Below the pieces are notes generated by a model that worked only from the letters and a program-made list of their open reading frames with translations, was not told where the DNA came from and made no database searches. Made by a program: the position numbers and the translations under genes. Below, piece after piece: positions 6,644 to 13,452 of a stretch of DNA of 26,651 bases (its first letter is position 1; the number at the start of each line of letters is the position of its first letter). Source of the stretch: Synergistaceae bacterium (GTDB taxonomy: Bacteria; Synergistota; Synergistia; Synergistales; Aminobacteriaceae); the NCBI GenBank assembly GCA_017455085.1, contig JAFTBT010000008.1:1-26651 (forward strand), given 5' to 3'.

Positions 6644-7027
6644 TATTACGCGGTGAATAACCGTTACTGAAGGCTGATAATATTAGGGATTTATTCGCCT
6701 CCTGTAAACGGTACACCTCCTTTCTTGATGATAACTTTTGTTAAGCATATACGTTGTTACAAGATTTTGGGCTTCTTGCTTCGTTGACAAATACTTGCAC
6801 AATGTTACTTGCACAGCGGTATCATCATCTACAAGACTATTCGCTCTCTATTCCGGAGAGACTTATTGCAAATTGTATCCCACGCGCTCATGCATTTTGG
6901 GAGTGTCGTACTTGATTGCTAACTATTAACTATCCTCCTGTGTCTGAAGCATTTTCTGAATACATGTAATTATAGCAAAGCCATGTGTTTTTGCTTATAA
7001 TATTTGACATTCCCATGACAGAAGAGA
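6644..7027. other. Gene-poor AT-rich stretch upstream of the PIN-kinase gene
   Basis: No convincing gene on either strand. Reading the minus strand toward the kinase gene there are two strong ribosome-site sequences, AAAGGAGGTG (around 6722-6713) and AGGAGGCG (around 6706-6699), without a good start at normal distance. A 21-codon frame (ATG near 6747, ending TAA near 6682) is in the same frame as the kinase gene, separated from it by a stop codon and 13 sense codons. It could be a leader or a decayed 5' end. Confidence 0.4.
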
Positions 7028-7179
7028 AACATAATTACGTTTGAAGAATTGGCAGCTCGTAAACTCTGGGATACTATCATAAAGTCATCCGCACCAACAA
7101 CATCATGATTGCAGCTACGGCTCTCATCAGGAATGCTACACTACTGGACACTCTGGATTTTCTCACCGCTCACTCATAA
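7028..7179 (+). pseudogene. Relic of a PIN-domain (VapC-like) toxin C-terminus
   Basis: One frame reads NIITFEELAARKLWDTI and a second frame continues YYHKVIRTNNIMIAATAL followed by IRNATLLDTLDFLTAHS and a TAA at 7177. The second part matches the end of PIN toxins, where the third acidic residue (here Asn), IAATAL, a T-L-L strand and DF follow each other. A frameshift near 7065-7075 separates the two pieces and the first two thirds of the gene are absent. The expected Asp is Asn, so it is inactive on any reading. Confidence 0.5.
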
Positions 7180-7199
7180 ATTTATCCATCATATCGCTG

Positions 7200-7205
7200 T
7201 ATAAT
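7200..7205 (+). promoter_or_regulatory. -10 box of the symporter gene
   Basis: A perfect TATAAT 37 bp before the start codon, preceded by CTG. No -35 hexamer is seen at 16-18 bp. Confidence 0.5.
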
Positions 7206-7242
7206 ACCCACAATATTCTTTATCAGGAGGCTCATCTACTTC

Positions 7243-8481
7243 ATGAAAGCTCATTCTATCGCACGCAACTACACTTTCTTGTTCATCCTGCTGCTCGCTA
7301 TGGTGCTGGGAGCAATAACAGGCTATCTCTCCCCTAATTTCGCAGGCAATATCGCGTTTCTGGGCACTATCTTCATCCGATTAATGTTCTGCATAGTCGT
7401 CCCTATGGTCTTCGCATCAATTGCTGGTGCTGTCGCTAACACTAAAGACCTTCGCCGCTCTGGCCGCATCATGTGGGTAACAATAATCACGTTCATCATC
7501 ACAGGTGCTATTGCTGCGGTGATATATTTCTGCCTGATAATGCTTTTTCCACCTGTCACTAGCGCATGGCTCAACGTTCCTCATCAAGGAATCGGTAACT
7601 ACGCTACTTTCACCCAGATGATTGTGAACTTCTTCACGGTCGAGGATTTTGTGGGGCTGTTATCCCGCCGGGCAATGCTTCCGCTCATAGTATTCTCTGT
7701 GCTGTTCGGGTTTGCTGTGAACCTCTCCGGCAATGACGCTGAAGCTGTGAAAAAATTCCTAGCCAGCCTCACTTCAGTCATGCTCAAGTTCGTCAACATA
7801 GTAACGTATTATGCACCCATAGCATTCTTCGCGATATTTGCCGACCTAGTTGCGACATATGGTCCGCAGATTACTGAAGACTATGCCCGCGCACTTGGCC
7901 TGTATTACCCTGTATGCTTCGTGTATGTATTTACGGCGTTCCCTGTGATGGCGTATATAGGAGCAGGCAGTGATGGTGTAAGAGCTATGTTCCGGCATAT
8001 TCTCAACCCTGTGGTGGTGTCGCTTGGGACATGTTCATCAATTGCGACTATACCAACAAATATGGAGGCTGCTGCTGACACTGGGATATCGCGTGATGTG
8101 TCGGATATAGTTCTGCCGCTGGGGGCTACTATGCATATGGATGGCTCATGTTTCTCGTGCGTGCTGAAGGTAGCGTTTGTGCTGGGAGTGCTTGGGCGGC
8201 CATTGACGTTTGGGGATCTGCCTATGGTAGTGCTGGTTGCGGTGTTTTCGTCTGTAGGCATGAGCGGAGTTCCGGGCGGTGGATATATTGGGGAGTATAT
8301 TATCTGCACGTTGTTCTTTCCGGAGAATATAGAGCTAGCATTCCCGATTCTGGTAGCGATTGGCAATCTGGTGGATCCTCCGGCGACTATGATTAATGCT
8401 GCTGGGGATTATGTAGTGTCATTCATAGTGTCGAGATTTGTTGATGGGAAGGACTGGATGAAGAAAGCTCAGAGTGTGTAG
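7243..8481 (+). CDS. Dicarboxylate/amino acid:cation symporter (DAACS/SDF family)
   Basis: Secondary transporter of the GltPh/DctA family in the inner membrane, importing acidic amino acids or C4-dicarboxylates with H+ or Na+. 412 aa, about eight transmembrane helices and two re-entrant hairpins. Hairpin 1 is SLGTCSSIATIPTN (about 264-277), the family's serine-rich motif. Helix 7 carries PLGATMHMDGSCF, where the usual NMDGT is HMDGS. Hairpin 2 is SVGMSGVPGGGYI. Helix 8 includes NLVDPPATMINAAGD, where families show D-xx-R/T-x-x-N; the Arg typical of glutamate carriers is not present, leaving the substrate open (Thr/Ser or a neutral substrate is possible). AGGAGG (7225-7230) lies 12 nt before ATG. 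Monocistronic between a TATAAT box and a terminator. Confidence 0.9.
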   Translation: MKAHSIARNYTFLFILLLAMVLGAITGYLSPNFAGNIAFLGTIFIRLMFCIVVPMVFASIAGAVANTKDLRRSGRIMWVTIITFIITGAIAAVIYFCLIMLFPPVTSAWLNVPHQGIGNYATFTQMIVNFFTVEDFVGLLSRRAMLPLIVFSVLFGFAVNLSGNDAEAVKKFLASLTSVMLKFVNIVTYYAPIAFFAIFADLVATYGPQITEDYARALGLYYPVCFVYVFTAFPVMAYIGAGSDGVRAMFRHILNPVVVSLGTCSSIATIPTNMEAAADTGISRDVSDIVLPLGATMHMDGSCFSCVLKVAFVLGVLGRPLTFGDLPMVVLVAVFSSVGMSGVPGGGYIGEYIICTLFFPENIELAFPILVAIGNLVDPPATMINAAGDYVVSFIVSRFVDGKDWMKKAQSV

Positions 8482-8493
8482 GCTTTTGGGTGT

Positions 8494-8506
8494 GGAGGCT
8501 TCGGGA
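8494..8506 (+). repeat. Single copy of the GGAGGCTTCGGGA repeat core
   Basis: GGAGGCTTCGGGA occurs 12 nt after the symporter stop codon. It matches the first block of the 59-bp units (TGAGGCTTCGGGCA at 1071) and of the 21-bp units (GGAGGCTTTCGGCA at 9762). It is short enough to be chance on its own. Confidence 0.4.
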
Positions 8507-8546
8507 CACGTAGATATCTCACCGCATAACTCTCACTCCACGTAAT

Positions 8547-8583
8547 AATATCCTCTCATGAAAAACGGGGGGGATATTTTTTC
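8547..8583 (+). terminator. Intrinsic terminator after the symporter gene
   Basis: AATATCCTC (8547-8555) pairs with GGGGATATT (8570-8578) with one T-G pair, followed by TTTTTTC through 8583 counting the end of the stem. Confidence 0.7.
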
Positions 8584-8628
8584 TGCAAACTATCAAGCTA
8601 CTTCCTGATTTCTCATAATCTTTTGATG

Positions 8629-8634
8629 TATAAT
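8629..8634 (+). promoter_or_regulatory. -10 box of the glycosyltransferase gene
   Basis: A perfect TATAAT 32 bp before the chosen TTG start. No clear -35 box. Confidence 0.5.
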
Positions 8635-8666
8635 TGCTGCCATATCTTTCAAGGGAGAGCTTTACT

Positions 8667-9737
8667 TTGCATAATAATCACTCTATTCCACTCACTGACT
8701 ACAGTTTTTCGTTCATCGTTCCGGTCTATAACGTCAATCGTGAACTGTTTGAGGGGTGCTTGAACTCCATAATAGCACAGAATTTCGCTCATTACGAAAT
8801 CATCATAGTCAATGACGGCAGCACATTGCCTGAAGTCGACAATATATGCAGGGATTTTGCAGCAAACTATCAGAACATCAAGTATATACTTCAGGAAAAT
8901 CAGGGCTCTGCTGTGGCTCGAAATACTGGCCTCGACCATGCTACTGGGGATTATGTTATGTTCGTTGACGCTGATGATGTTTTCCATGAGACTTTGCATC
9001 AGGAACTCAGTAAACTGGACGGCGATTTTGATATCCTTCTGATGGGCATGGGTGTGGACTTCCTTAACGGCAAGAAAAAACTTCATATCCATCATGAAGT
9101 CGTTGATTTATCAGACAGAAAAAATGAGATATACAAGACTGTGTTACGTTTTCCGGATGCATCGGGAGATTTTGCTATCACATCAGTAGTCGCGAAGTGT
9201 TTCCCTATGAAGTTCATACGAGAGAATAATATCCGTTTTCAGCCGCAGCTTATCAGAATGCAGGACTTGATGTTCATGCTCGAAGCCTATTATGCCGCTA
9301 AGAAAATCATATACCATCCCATACTTTGCTATATCTATAACATCAATCCAACATCCATAACTCGCACAATGAACATGAATATGCTGGATTACTGTTTCAG
9401 GACGCATCAGGCATTGCAGAAATGGTGTGATGAGCATTCTATGGGGTGGGAATGGCGTATATATTTCGGGAACACATTCATGAGCGATGGCTTATGGTTA
9501 TCGTACCTGCATAAGGACAGCAGAATACCTATCTCCACTACTCTGAAAATTATCCTGAGGGAATATGACCGTTTTGAGATAGGTGAGGCAGTGAAGCATG
9601 TGAGTTTTCGTGAACTAGTGCCGTTTGGGCATGGAGGAGCGAGGATTAAGCTTTTTGTGGCGAAGTTGTTCGGGAAACATATGTATGCAGTATTCCTGAT
9701 GGCGTACGGTCTGGCAAAAAGATTCTTTCGGCGGTAG
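8667..9737 (+). CDS. Family 2 glycosyltransferase (GT-A fold), 356 aa
   Basis: Transfers a sugar from a nucleotide-sugar donor to a glycan or lipid acceptor at the cytoplasmic face of the membrane. The N-terminal GT-A domain shows FSFIVPVYNVNRELFEGCL, IIIVNDGST with Asp50, GSAVARNTGL and FVDADD, the DxD metal/donor motif at 101-103. The C-terminal half is unassigned and ends with a basic, partly hydrophobic helix (MYAVFLMAYGLAKRFFRR) that may attach to the membrane. TTG 8667 is preferred over TTG 8634 because GGGAG lies 9 nt before it and the earlier codon overlaps the TATAAT box. No other surface polysaccharide gene is adjacent, so the product glycan is unknown. A 21-bp repeat array begins right after the stop. 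Confidence 0.85.
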   Translation: MHNNHSIPLTDYSFSFIVPVYNVNRELFEGCLNSIIAQNFAHYEIIIVNDGSTLPEVDNICRDFAANYQNIKYILQENQGSAVARNTGLDHATGDYVMFVDADDVFHETLHQELSKLDGDFDILLMGMGVDFLNGKKKLHIHHEVVDLSDRKNEIYKTVLRFPDASGDFAITSVVAKCFPMKFIRENNIRFQPQLIRMQDLMFMLEAYYAAKKIIYHPILCYIYNINPTSITRTMNMNMLDYCFRTHQALQKWCDEHSMGWEWRIYFGNTFMSDGLWLSYLHKDSRIPISTTLKIILREYDRFEIGEAVKHVSFRELVPFGHGGARIKLFVAKLFGKHMYAVFLMAYGLAKRFFRR

Positions 9738-9740
9738 AAG

Positions 9741-9887
9741 GGAGACTTTCGGGAAGAGCATGGAGGCTTTCGGCAACAGCATGGAGATTTTCGCAAACAG
9801 CATGGAGACTTTCGCCAACAGCAGGAAGACTTTCGGCAACAGCAGGGAGACTTTCGGCAGTAGCAGGGAAACTTTCTCAAACAGCAT
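9741..9887. repeat. Seven perfect-length 21-bp tandem repeats
   Basis: Units start at 9741, 9762, 9783, 9804, 9825, 9846 and 9867, all exactly 21 bp, with a shape of GGAGACTTTCGG then CAACAGCAT/G. Because 21 is a multiple of three, several frames stay open through the array: the plus strand reads heptads such as METFANS and the minus strand heptads such as LLPKVSM. Neither frame has a ribosome site and both run on into the antisense of the tRNA or of the glycosyltransferase gene, so no protein is called. The array starts 3 bp after the glycosyltransferase stop. Confidence 0.95.
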
Positions 9888-9914
9888 ACTCCTTCATATA
9901 CCATCAACACAAAA

Positions 9915-9937
9915 CCCGCCTGATACTCTCAAGCGGG
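9915..9937. terminator. Stem-loop between the repeat array and tRNA-Ala
   Basis: CCCGC (9915-9919) pairs with GCGGG (9933-9937). On the minus strand the stem is followed by TTTTGTGTTG, giving a terminator for the tRNA transcript. On the plus strand it is followed by the weaker CATATCTTTC. Confidence 0.6.
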
Positions 9938-9955
9938 CATATCTTTCTCATAATC

Positions 9956-10031
9956 TGGTGGAGCTGAGGAGATTCGAACTCCCGGCCTCGACAATGCGAA
10001 TGTCGCGCGCTCCCAACTGCGCTACAGCCCC
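9956..10031 (-). tRNA. tRNA-Ala (anticodon CGC), CCA encoded
   Basis: Read on the minus strand the acceptor is GGGGCTG...CAGCTCC with A73 and an encoded CCA. It has the G3-U70 wobble pair that identifies alanine tRNAs. The anticodon stem CGACA/TGTCG holds the loop TTCGCAT, giving anticodon CGC for GCG codons. The T-arm GGGAGTTCGAATCTCC is canonical. This decodes the GCG codons that become common in the 3' parts of several genes in the window. Confidence 0.97.
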
Positions 10032-10081
10032 AACTTCAATGCAGGATATTTTATTCCCTCATAACTCTCTTGTCAATTACT

Positions 10082-11305
10082 CTAGCTATACTGCCGCTCT
10101 ACTGCTCCATGCGCTTCTTCTAGCACTGGCTCGTATTTCTGCCGGTACCTCCCGAAACATACATCCATCTGCTCGTAGAACGTTACGCTCTCTAGCCCCA
10201 CAAATCTCTGCACTATCGCTTCACTCGTCGGCATATAACGGATCTTACCGTTGTACATCTTCACTACAGTAACTCCGCTAACTCCCTGCTCCAGCAATAT
10301 CACTGCCGCCGCTCCGATTTGCTTCCCAAAGTTCACGTCATACGCTGATGTCGAACCGCTACGCACTATATGGCTCGGTATCACTTCACGAATCTCTGGT
10401 ATCTCGAACACTCCTGGCACATACATTTCTGAAGTCTTCATGAACTGCTTGATTTCCGGGTCCTGCTTCATCATGTTCTCCAGTGTTTCCTTCACGAAAC
10501 GCCCTGCTCCTGCAAGTTTGGGGTGTCCGAATGAGTCTGTTCCTGAACCGCCGCCATCTGAGAATAGCTGTCCGTCCTCGCCTCGCACTCCCTCTGCTAC
10601 TACAATCGTGTACGTACCTGCATGTACGTCAGAGTTCAGTATCCGGCGTATATAGTAATGCTTCAGGTGGGCATACACTGCATTGAAGTCTACAGGCACT
10701 TCGGGAATTAATATGCAGTCCGCATCCGCCGCTATTCCGCCCCTGAACGCCGTATGTCCTGCATAACGCCCGAACACCTCGATTACCATTATACGGTTAT
10801 GAGTTGTGCCGGTGGTCTTGAGGTCGTCAACTATAGTCGCGATTTTGTTGATAGCAGAATCTCCGCCGACTGAGTAGGTCATGAGGTCGAGGTCCATAGT
10901 TTTCGGCGCATGTACACAGGGTATTCCATGCTCAGCTAGGTCCACTACTACGCTTCCGGTATCATCTCCGCCGGATATCACTAACCCGTCAATATTGTGC
11001 TTACGTAAACCCATCATTATGCGGTCATATTTATCAGGGTCATTGATTTTGGAGATTTTGACGCGGCTATGTCCTGCATCACTGCCTGCAAATTGGGAAG
11101 TTATGTGGTCAGTGCGTTCTTCATCCAGTTCAACAAGGTGGTCGAAGTTCACTAGGTTGTACAAGCCTGCGTAGCCATTAGGGATAGTGAAGGTTCTCAT
11201 GCCGCGCATAAGTGCAGTTCTTGCTGCTCCACGAATGACTGCATTCAATCCGCCGCAGTCTCCGCCGGAGGTTATTATACCGATGTTCTTCATTTTGCCG
11301 TCCAA
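10082..11305 (-). CDS. pfp: Pyrophosphate-dependent 6-phosphofructokinase
   Basis: Phosphorylates fructose 6-phosphate to the 1,6-bisphosphate, reversibly if PPi is the donor. 407 aa. The N-terminal GIITSGGDCGGLNAVIRG is the donor-binding loop. At 112-116 the motif is GGDDT and at 134-140 PKTMDLD. The second Asp of GGDD (Gly in ATP enzymes) and the Lys of PKT are the two residues that mark the PPi-using group, so PPi is the expected donor. Further landmarks are GGDSA, VEVFGRYAGHTA and ILIPE. TTG 11305 is preferred to ATG 11293 because AAGGAG lies 10 nt before it. Monocistronic, with tRNA-Ala 50 bp downstream on the same strand. Donor use is family inference and not measured. Confidence 0.92.
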   Translation of the reverse strand: MDGKMKNIGIITSGGDCGGLNAVIRGAARTALMRGMRTFTIPNGYAGLYNLVNFDHLVELDEERTDHITSQFAGSDAGHSRVKISKINDPDKYDRIMMGLRKHNIDGLVISGGDDTGSVVVDLAEHGIPCVHAPKTMDLDLMTYSVGGDSAINKIATIVDDLKTTGTTHNRIMVIEVFGRYAGHTAFRGGIAADADCILIPEVPVDFNAVYAHLKHYYIRRILNSDVHAGTYTIVVAEGVRGEDGQLFSDGGGSGTDSFGHPKLAGAGRFVKETLENMMKQDPEIKQFMKTSEMYVPGVFEIPEIREVIPSHIVRSGSTSAYDVNFGKQIGAAAVILLEQGVSGVTVVKMYNGKIRYMPTSEAIVQRFVGLESVTFYEQMDVCFGRYRQKYEPVLEEAHGAVERQYS

Positions 11306-11352
11306 AATGTATTTGCTCCTTTATGTGTGAAAAATTTTGTGCTGGCTGGATT

Positions 11353-11358
11353 ATTATA
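11353..11358 (-). promoter_or_regulatory. -10 box of the phosphofructokinase gene
   Basis: TATAAT on the minus strand, preceded by CTG as at the symporter promoter, 47 bp before the TTG start. The upstream GTCAAA at 17-bp spacing is a poor -35. Confidence 0.45.
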
Positions 11359-11481
11359 CAGTGATTTAGTGATTTTTTGACACGGTTAATATTTCTGTGT
11401 GAGAGTTTTCTATAGGAGATATTTGTGTGTGGAAAGATTAAGGGTTCTGGTGTTGAGGGGTATATGTTTGTGGGGAATATC

Positions 11482-11503
11482 CCCCCGTCTTTCTGGCAGG
11501 GGG
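11482..11503. terminator. GC stem-loop after the radical SAM gene
   Basis: CCCCC (11482-11486) pairs with GGGGG (11499-11503). No T-run follows on the minus strand, so termination here is uncertain. The rest of 11306-11517 shows nothing except the phosphofructokinase promoter. Confidence 0.35.
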
Positions 11504-11517
11504 CAATACCTCATCAA

Positions 11518-12411
11518 CTACATCTGCTCCGCTACTGGCACTGGCTTATACTCTTCCGTACCCTCATCACAGTAATTACACGCCGCTATATACCTCTTCT
11601 GCGTTAATGCAAATACCTGTTCCCTCAGCGCCTTAACATCAACATCATGCCTGAAATCAACATAATCATTAGGGTTATCCGGCATACCTAACTTGCTCCC
11701 AAATGACGCCCTCGGACAAAAATATAGCTTCCCATTCTGGAAATTCCGGCATATGTTCCCGCACCGCTTGAGCTGCTTCCGGAGTTCCAATACACTCCTT
11801 CCCCTCTCATGAAGGTCTCCCGCGTAAAACCATGTCTTATCTTTCGGGTCACGGATTACACACTCTACGCCTGCTTCATCACATACCGCCTTGATTTCCT
11901 CCGCCTTCCTCGATAGCTTCCCGTAATAACTTATCTGTATCTTCACCCGCTCTCCCTTTATCAGGTCAAGTAGCTCTCTGGAGGGCATAATCGTCCCATT
12001 GGTTACTATCTCTATGGTCTTCAGCTTCGGGGAACTTATTGCTTTCCTCACTATCGCACAAATATCCTTGTACAGAAACGGCTCGCCTCCTAGTATCCGG
12101 AATATCTGCACTGCATTCACTACTGATAATAAACGCTCCATATACTTCAGTAAATCTTCCACTGCAAAATCTACTGGGTGCTTGAAGTATGGCATGAAAA
12201 AACTACAGTGCTTACACCTCAAATTACAACGCTGCGTCAATGGCAACTCCACATGATACAGGTATATATACCCTCCTCCTAGCCGGTACAACACATAGCA
12301 AAACATTCGGTATGCTGGGTACAATAATGCCTTCAGCTTCCCCCTGTTAAACCCTATCAGCTTACCCTTCTCCGCTACAATGTATATCAGCTTCATTAAT
12401 GCGTTCTTCAT
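11518..12411 (-). CDS. Radical SAM protein with a second Cys-rich (SPASM/twitch-like) region
   Basis: Uses a 4Fe-4S cluster to cleave S-adenosylmethionine and start radical chemistry on an unknown substrate. 297 aa. The cluster motif CNLRCKHC provides Cys62, Cys66 and Cys69 (CxxxCxxC), followed by the SAM-contacting GGEP at 108-111 and VTNGT (136-140). A second set of cysteines, Cys217, Cys221, Cys232, Cys278 and Cys281, suggests an auxiliary iron-sulfur cluster. The first 50 residues are basic and hydrophobic, not part of the core. AAGGAGG lies just before ATG 12411. The gene starts 16 nt after the stop of cheV, so the two are cotranscribed. Related proteins often occur near glycan or peptide modification genes, but nothing in the window names the substrate. 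Confidence 0.85.
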   Translation of the reverse strand: MKNALMKLIYIVAEKGKLIGFNRGKLKALLYPAYRMFCYVLYRLGGGYIYLYHVELPLTQRCNLRCKHCSFFMPYFKHPVDFAVEDLLKYMERLLSVVNAVQIFRILGGEPFLYKDICAIVRKAISSPKLKTIEIVTNGTIMPSRELLDLIKGERVKIQISYYGKLSRKAEEIKAVCDEAGVECVIRDPKDKTWFYAGDLHERGRSVLELRKQLKRCGNICRNFQNGKLYFCPRASFGSKLGMPDNPNDYVDFRHDVDVKALREQVFALTQKRYIAACNYCDEGTEEYKPVPVAEQM

Positions 12412-12427
12412 GGCGTTTCCTCCTTCA

Positions 12428-13339
12428 TTAATAGTTACGCGTCTTCTTGCACTCCCGGTAGATTTTCACTACTCCCTCCACCAGCTTATACACATCCGGC
12501 TTCAGTACATGCACTATCTTCAACCGCTCCGCCCTGTCCAGCAATTCCTTCACCATGATAGACGAGAATAATATCACCGGCATATTCTCCGTTCTAGGGT
12601 CCTGCCTCAATGTCTCCACTAGGCTCAATCCGTCAAGTAACGGCATCTCTATGTCCGACACCAGCAAGTCAAAATTCTCTCCCTGGTCCAGCAATAATTT
12701 TCGCGCCTCCACTCCGTCCTTCACTGGGTATATGCTCGAAAAACCCGACTGCTTCAGCACATCACATGTCTGTTGCCGCAATAATGGGCTGTCATCCGCC
12801 ACTAGGATGTGAAAATCCTCCACATGCCCAACTTCTCGGTGATATGTCCCGAGCTTGTCTTGGTCAAACATATGTTCCGCTACTGCCGGTGCTGTCTCCT
12901 GAATTATTGCCTCATAGTCCAGCAATAATATATTACGCTCATCACGCTTTATGATGTACAGTACCCATTTCAACGATACTCCACGCATCTTTGAGCTGTC
13001 CAAATCCTCCGCATTCACCTGCCGGATTCTCTCAACTCCATCCACTAGAAACCCTAGCTTGATGTCGTTGAACTCCGCTACCATAACTTTCGTCTGCTCT
13101 GTCGGGACTGTCGACTGAATGCCTAAGAATATCCTCAGGTCTATCAATGGCAATGTCGCTCCCCTAAGTGTCGTTATCCCTACAAATGCAGGGATCTTTG
13201 ACGGTATTGGCCGGCAGCCAGTCCAGCGTAATATTTCACGGGTTTTGTTGACGTTTATGGCGAACAAGTCTCTCCCTAACCGGAACACTACAACTTCCCA
13301 TTTCTTACTAGCGGCGGCAACATTTTTCTTCTCTTCCAT
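12428..13339 (-). CDS. cheV: Chemotaxis coupling/response-regulator protein CheV
   Basis: CheW domain fused to a receiver domain, linking chemoreceptors to the CheA kinase and adjusting sensitivity when phosphorylated. 303 aa. Residues about 14-150 are CheW-like (VVVFRLGRDLFAINVNKTREIL; GITTLRGATLPLIDLR). Residues about 176-299 are the receiver: acidic pair Asp182-Asp183, phospho-acceptor Asp229 (VSDIEMP), Ser259/Ser260 and Lys280-Pro281, so it should be phosphorylatable. A purine-rich AAAGGGGG ribosome site precedes ATG 13339. No other chemotaxis or flagellar gene lies in the window. Coupled to the downstream radical SAM gene. Confidence 0.93.
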   Translation of the reverse strand: MEEKKNVAAASKKWEVVVFRLGRDLFAINVNKTREILRWTGCRPIPSKIPAFVGITTLRGATLPLIDLRIFLGIQSTVPTEQTKVMVAEFNDIKLGFLVDGVERIRQVNAEDLDSSKMRGVSLKWVLYIIKRDERNILLLDYEAIIQETAPAVAEHMFDQDKLGTYHREVGHVEDFHILVADDSPLLRQQTCDVLKQSGFSSIYPVKDGVEARKLLLDQGENFDLLVSDIEMPLLDGLSLVETLRQDPRTENMPVILFSSIMVKELLDRAERLKIVHVLKPDVYKLVEGVVKIYRECKKTRNY

Positions 13340-13370
13340 GCTTGATATTTTTCCCCCTTTATGTATTCAC

Positions 13371-13376
13371 ATTATA
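13371..13376 (-). promoter_or_regulatory. -10 box of cheV
   Basis: TATAAT on the minus strand, 31 bp before the cheV start. It lies back to back with the TATAAT at 13412, making a compact divergent promoter region. Confidence 0.5.
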
Positions 13377-13411
13377 GCAAACATACCTTATCCCTCATTC
13401 TCATAACAGGC

Positions 13412-13417
13412 TATAAT
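13412..13417 (+). promoter_or_regulatory. -10 box of the alpha-2-macroglobulin gene
   Basis: TATAAT on the plus strand, 35 bp before the ATG. No -35 match at normal spacing. Confidence 0.5.
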
Positions 13418-13452
13418 TATTGCATCTCATTTTCTCGAAAGGATGTTTTACC

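Noticed and set aside
6738..6929. 63-codon plus-strand frame
   Set aside because: No ribosome site, no recognisable composition of a real protein, in an AT-rich gap.
9407..9910. Minus-strand Cys/Lys-rich repeat protein
   Set aside because: It continues antisense into the glycosyltransferase gene and lacks a ribosome site; explained by the repeat array.
9760..10272. Plus-strand protein with METFANS heptads
   Set aside because: It runs through the 21-bp repeats and then antisense to tRNA-Ala and the phosphofructokinase gene, with no ribosome site. The open frame follows from the period being a multiple of three.
11425..11607. 60-codon plus-strand frame
   Set aside because: Overlaps the end of the radical SAM gene antisense and spans its stem-loop.
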